Source: Anisakis pegreffii (taxonomy: Eukaryota; Nematoda; Chromadorea; Rhabditida; Anisakidae). Taken from it: 64,000 bases of DNA. A model generated the notes under the pieces. That model ran no database searches. It saw only the letters and a list, made by a program, of their open reading frames with translations, and was not told the DNA's origin. The stretch is from positions 1-64,000 of the forward strand of contig JAPYMA010001186.1 of NCBI GenBank assembly GCA_035041965.1, read 5' to 3'. This document shows positions 63,282-64,000 of the stretch, one piece after another (position 1 is the stretch's first letter; every line of letters begins with the position of its first letter). The translations under genes were made by a program, and so were the position numbers.

Positions 63282-64000
63282 GTAAAATATTATAGTTCGT
63301 TCATTTCTTAATGGGTAAAATAAGCTGGTCAATATGCCATATTTATAGACGAATTCATAAAATTTTATTTCTCCACATAATTTCGATTGGTGTCATTGGA
63401 TATTTTAGACTACGTCGAAGATACTGCAGACGATTTACGCAAGTTAACTGTGATCGATTAAATTGCTCTAGGTTTAATGTATTTCGAGACAAGTTGTTCT
63501 CCACACTCGTCAGCTGGCTTGAAAGTGAACCTGGGTCTAATGATGGCTCGGCCTGAAATTCACTCATAAACAATCTCAAATATTTTGCGGGTAAATGCAG
63601 AGGGTGTAAGGCGAAAATCGGAGGAAATCAAACAATACAAGATATCAATGTGAGGCGTTCCAAGTAGTTCCTGTGAAGGTGAAATAAGATATATAGGTTC
63701 TGTCTATAACTTCTCGATTAAGATGATACTTTTGTGATATATCTTCGGAATATCATGAAAATATATTGAACGTAGTCTCTAATTTACACAGCATTGTCAC
63801 CTACGGTAGTCATCAGTTTTAATGGTAACAAGATTAAGATTTAGTTGGGGGTGACTTGAAAAATACGTCGTGGAAGTTGTGCCCAAAAATAGCACACTCC
63901 AAAGAATGCTGACTGAAGAACGAAGAAGCAAAGAGGTCGTTAGAAGGGAATTGAATCATGTGACGGGCCAGTAATCAAATAATTGAATTTACCGATCTTT
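63282..64000 (+). other. First intron of acireductone dioxygenase, to window end
   Basis: Starts with the donor GTAAAA. No continuation of the ARD protein (expected to lead into a conserved YSWMD-type segment) was found up to 64000. The short open frames on both strands near 63311-63579 are not recognisable. Confidence 0.6.

Overview
The window looks like nuclear genomic DNA from a nematode, probably a parasitic one with large introns. It is AT-rich. Genes are cut into many short exons with GT...AG introns, and 3' splice sites are often the short TTTTCAG type usual in nematodes. The proteins are animal proteins: casein kinase 2 beta, non-muscle myosin II, acylglycerol kinase, an ABCG transporter and acireductone dioxygenase. 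I cannot name the species from sequence alone. Nothing suggests a prokaryote, a virus or a CRISPR array.

Layout. 156-697 (+): last two exons of a CK2 regulatory (beta) subunit gene that starts before the window. 698-6255: gene-free, with a large foldback repeat (about 1108-3395) and a 176-bp tandem satellite (about 3864-4410). 6256-13500 (+): a REXO1-type DEDDh 3'-5' exonuclease, resolved into 16 exons whose phases close into one 935-residue frame. 15741-20157 (+): mitochondrial acylglycerol kinase (AGK), 8 exons, 467 residues. 20574-22589 (-): oligoribonuclease (REXO2), 4 exons, 196 residues, convergent with AGK. 22590-25254: intergenic, with a foldback element. 25255-41659 (+): the heavy chain of non-muscle myosin II, about 38 exons. 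41660-47321: no confident gene, but possible upstream exons. 47322-53616 (+): an ABCG5-like half-transporter, 5' end unresolved, with an unusually degenerate nucleotide-binding domain. 53617-63155: a 9.5-kb gene-poor stretch with repeats, a long ATT microsatellite and hairpins. 63156-63281 (+): first exon of acireductone dioxygenase, which continues past the window.

The genes do not form an operon. Spacing is kilobases, strands are mixed and functions differ: kinase signalling, RNA 3'-end trimming, mitochondrial lipid phosphorylation, actomyosin contractility, transport and methionine salvage. One modest functional cluster exists: AGK and REXO2 are both expected to act in mitochondria and lie tail to tail, and REXO1 and REXO2 belong to the same DEDDh exonuclease superfamily.

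Much of the remaining DNA is non-autonomous repeat. Several families appear twice or more in the window: a KpnI-site-ended MITE with repeated TTGCCTAA motifs, a 230-240 bp family at 16.2 and 52.1 kb, a tRNA-like family in REXO1 and myosin introns, and foldback elements. I found no transposase. I found no clear undescribed multi-gene system; the most biologically interesting signal is the degenerate ABCG nucleotide-binding domain. Exon borders were assigned by eye from homology, GT/AG signals and phase continuity, and should be treated as models.
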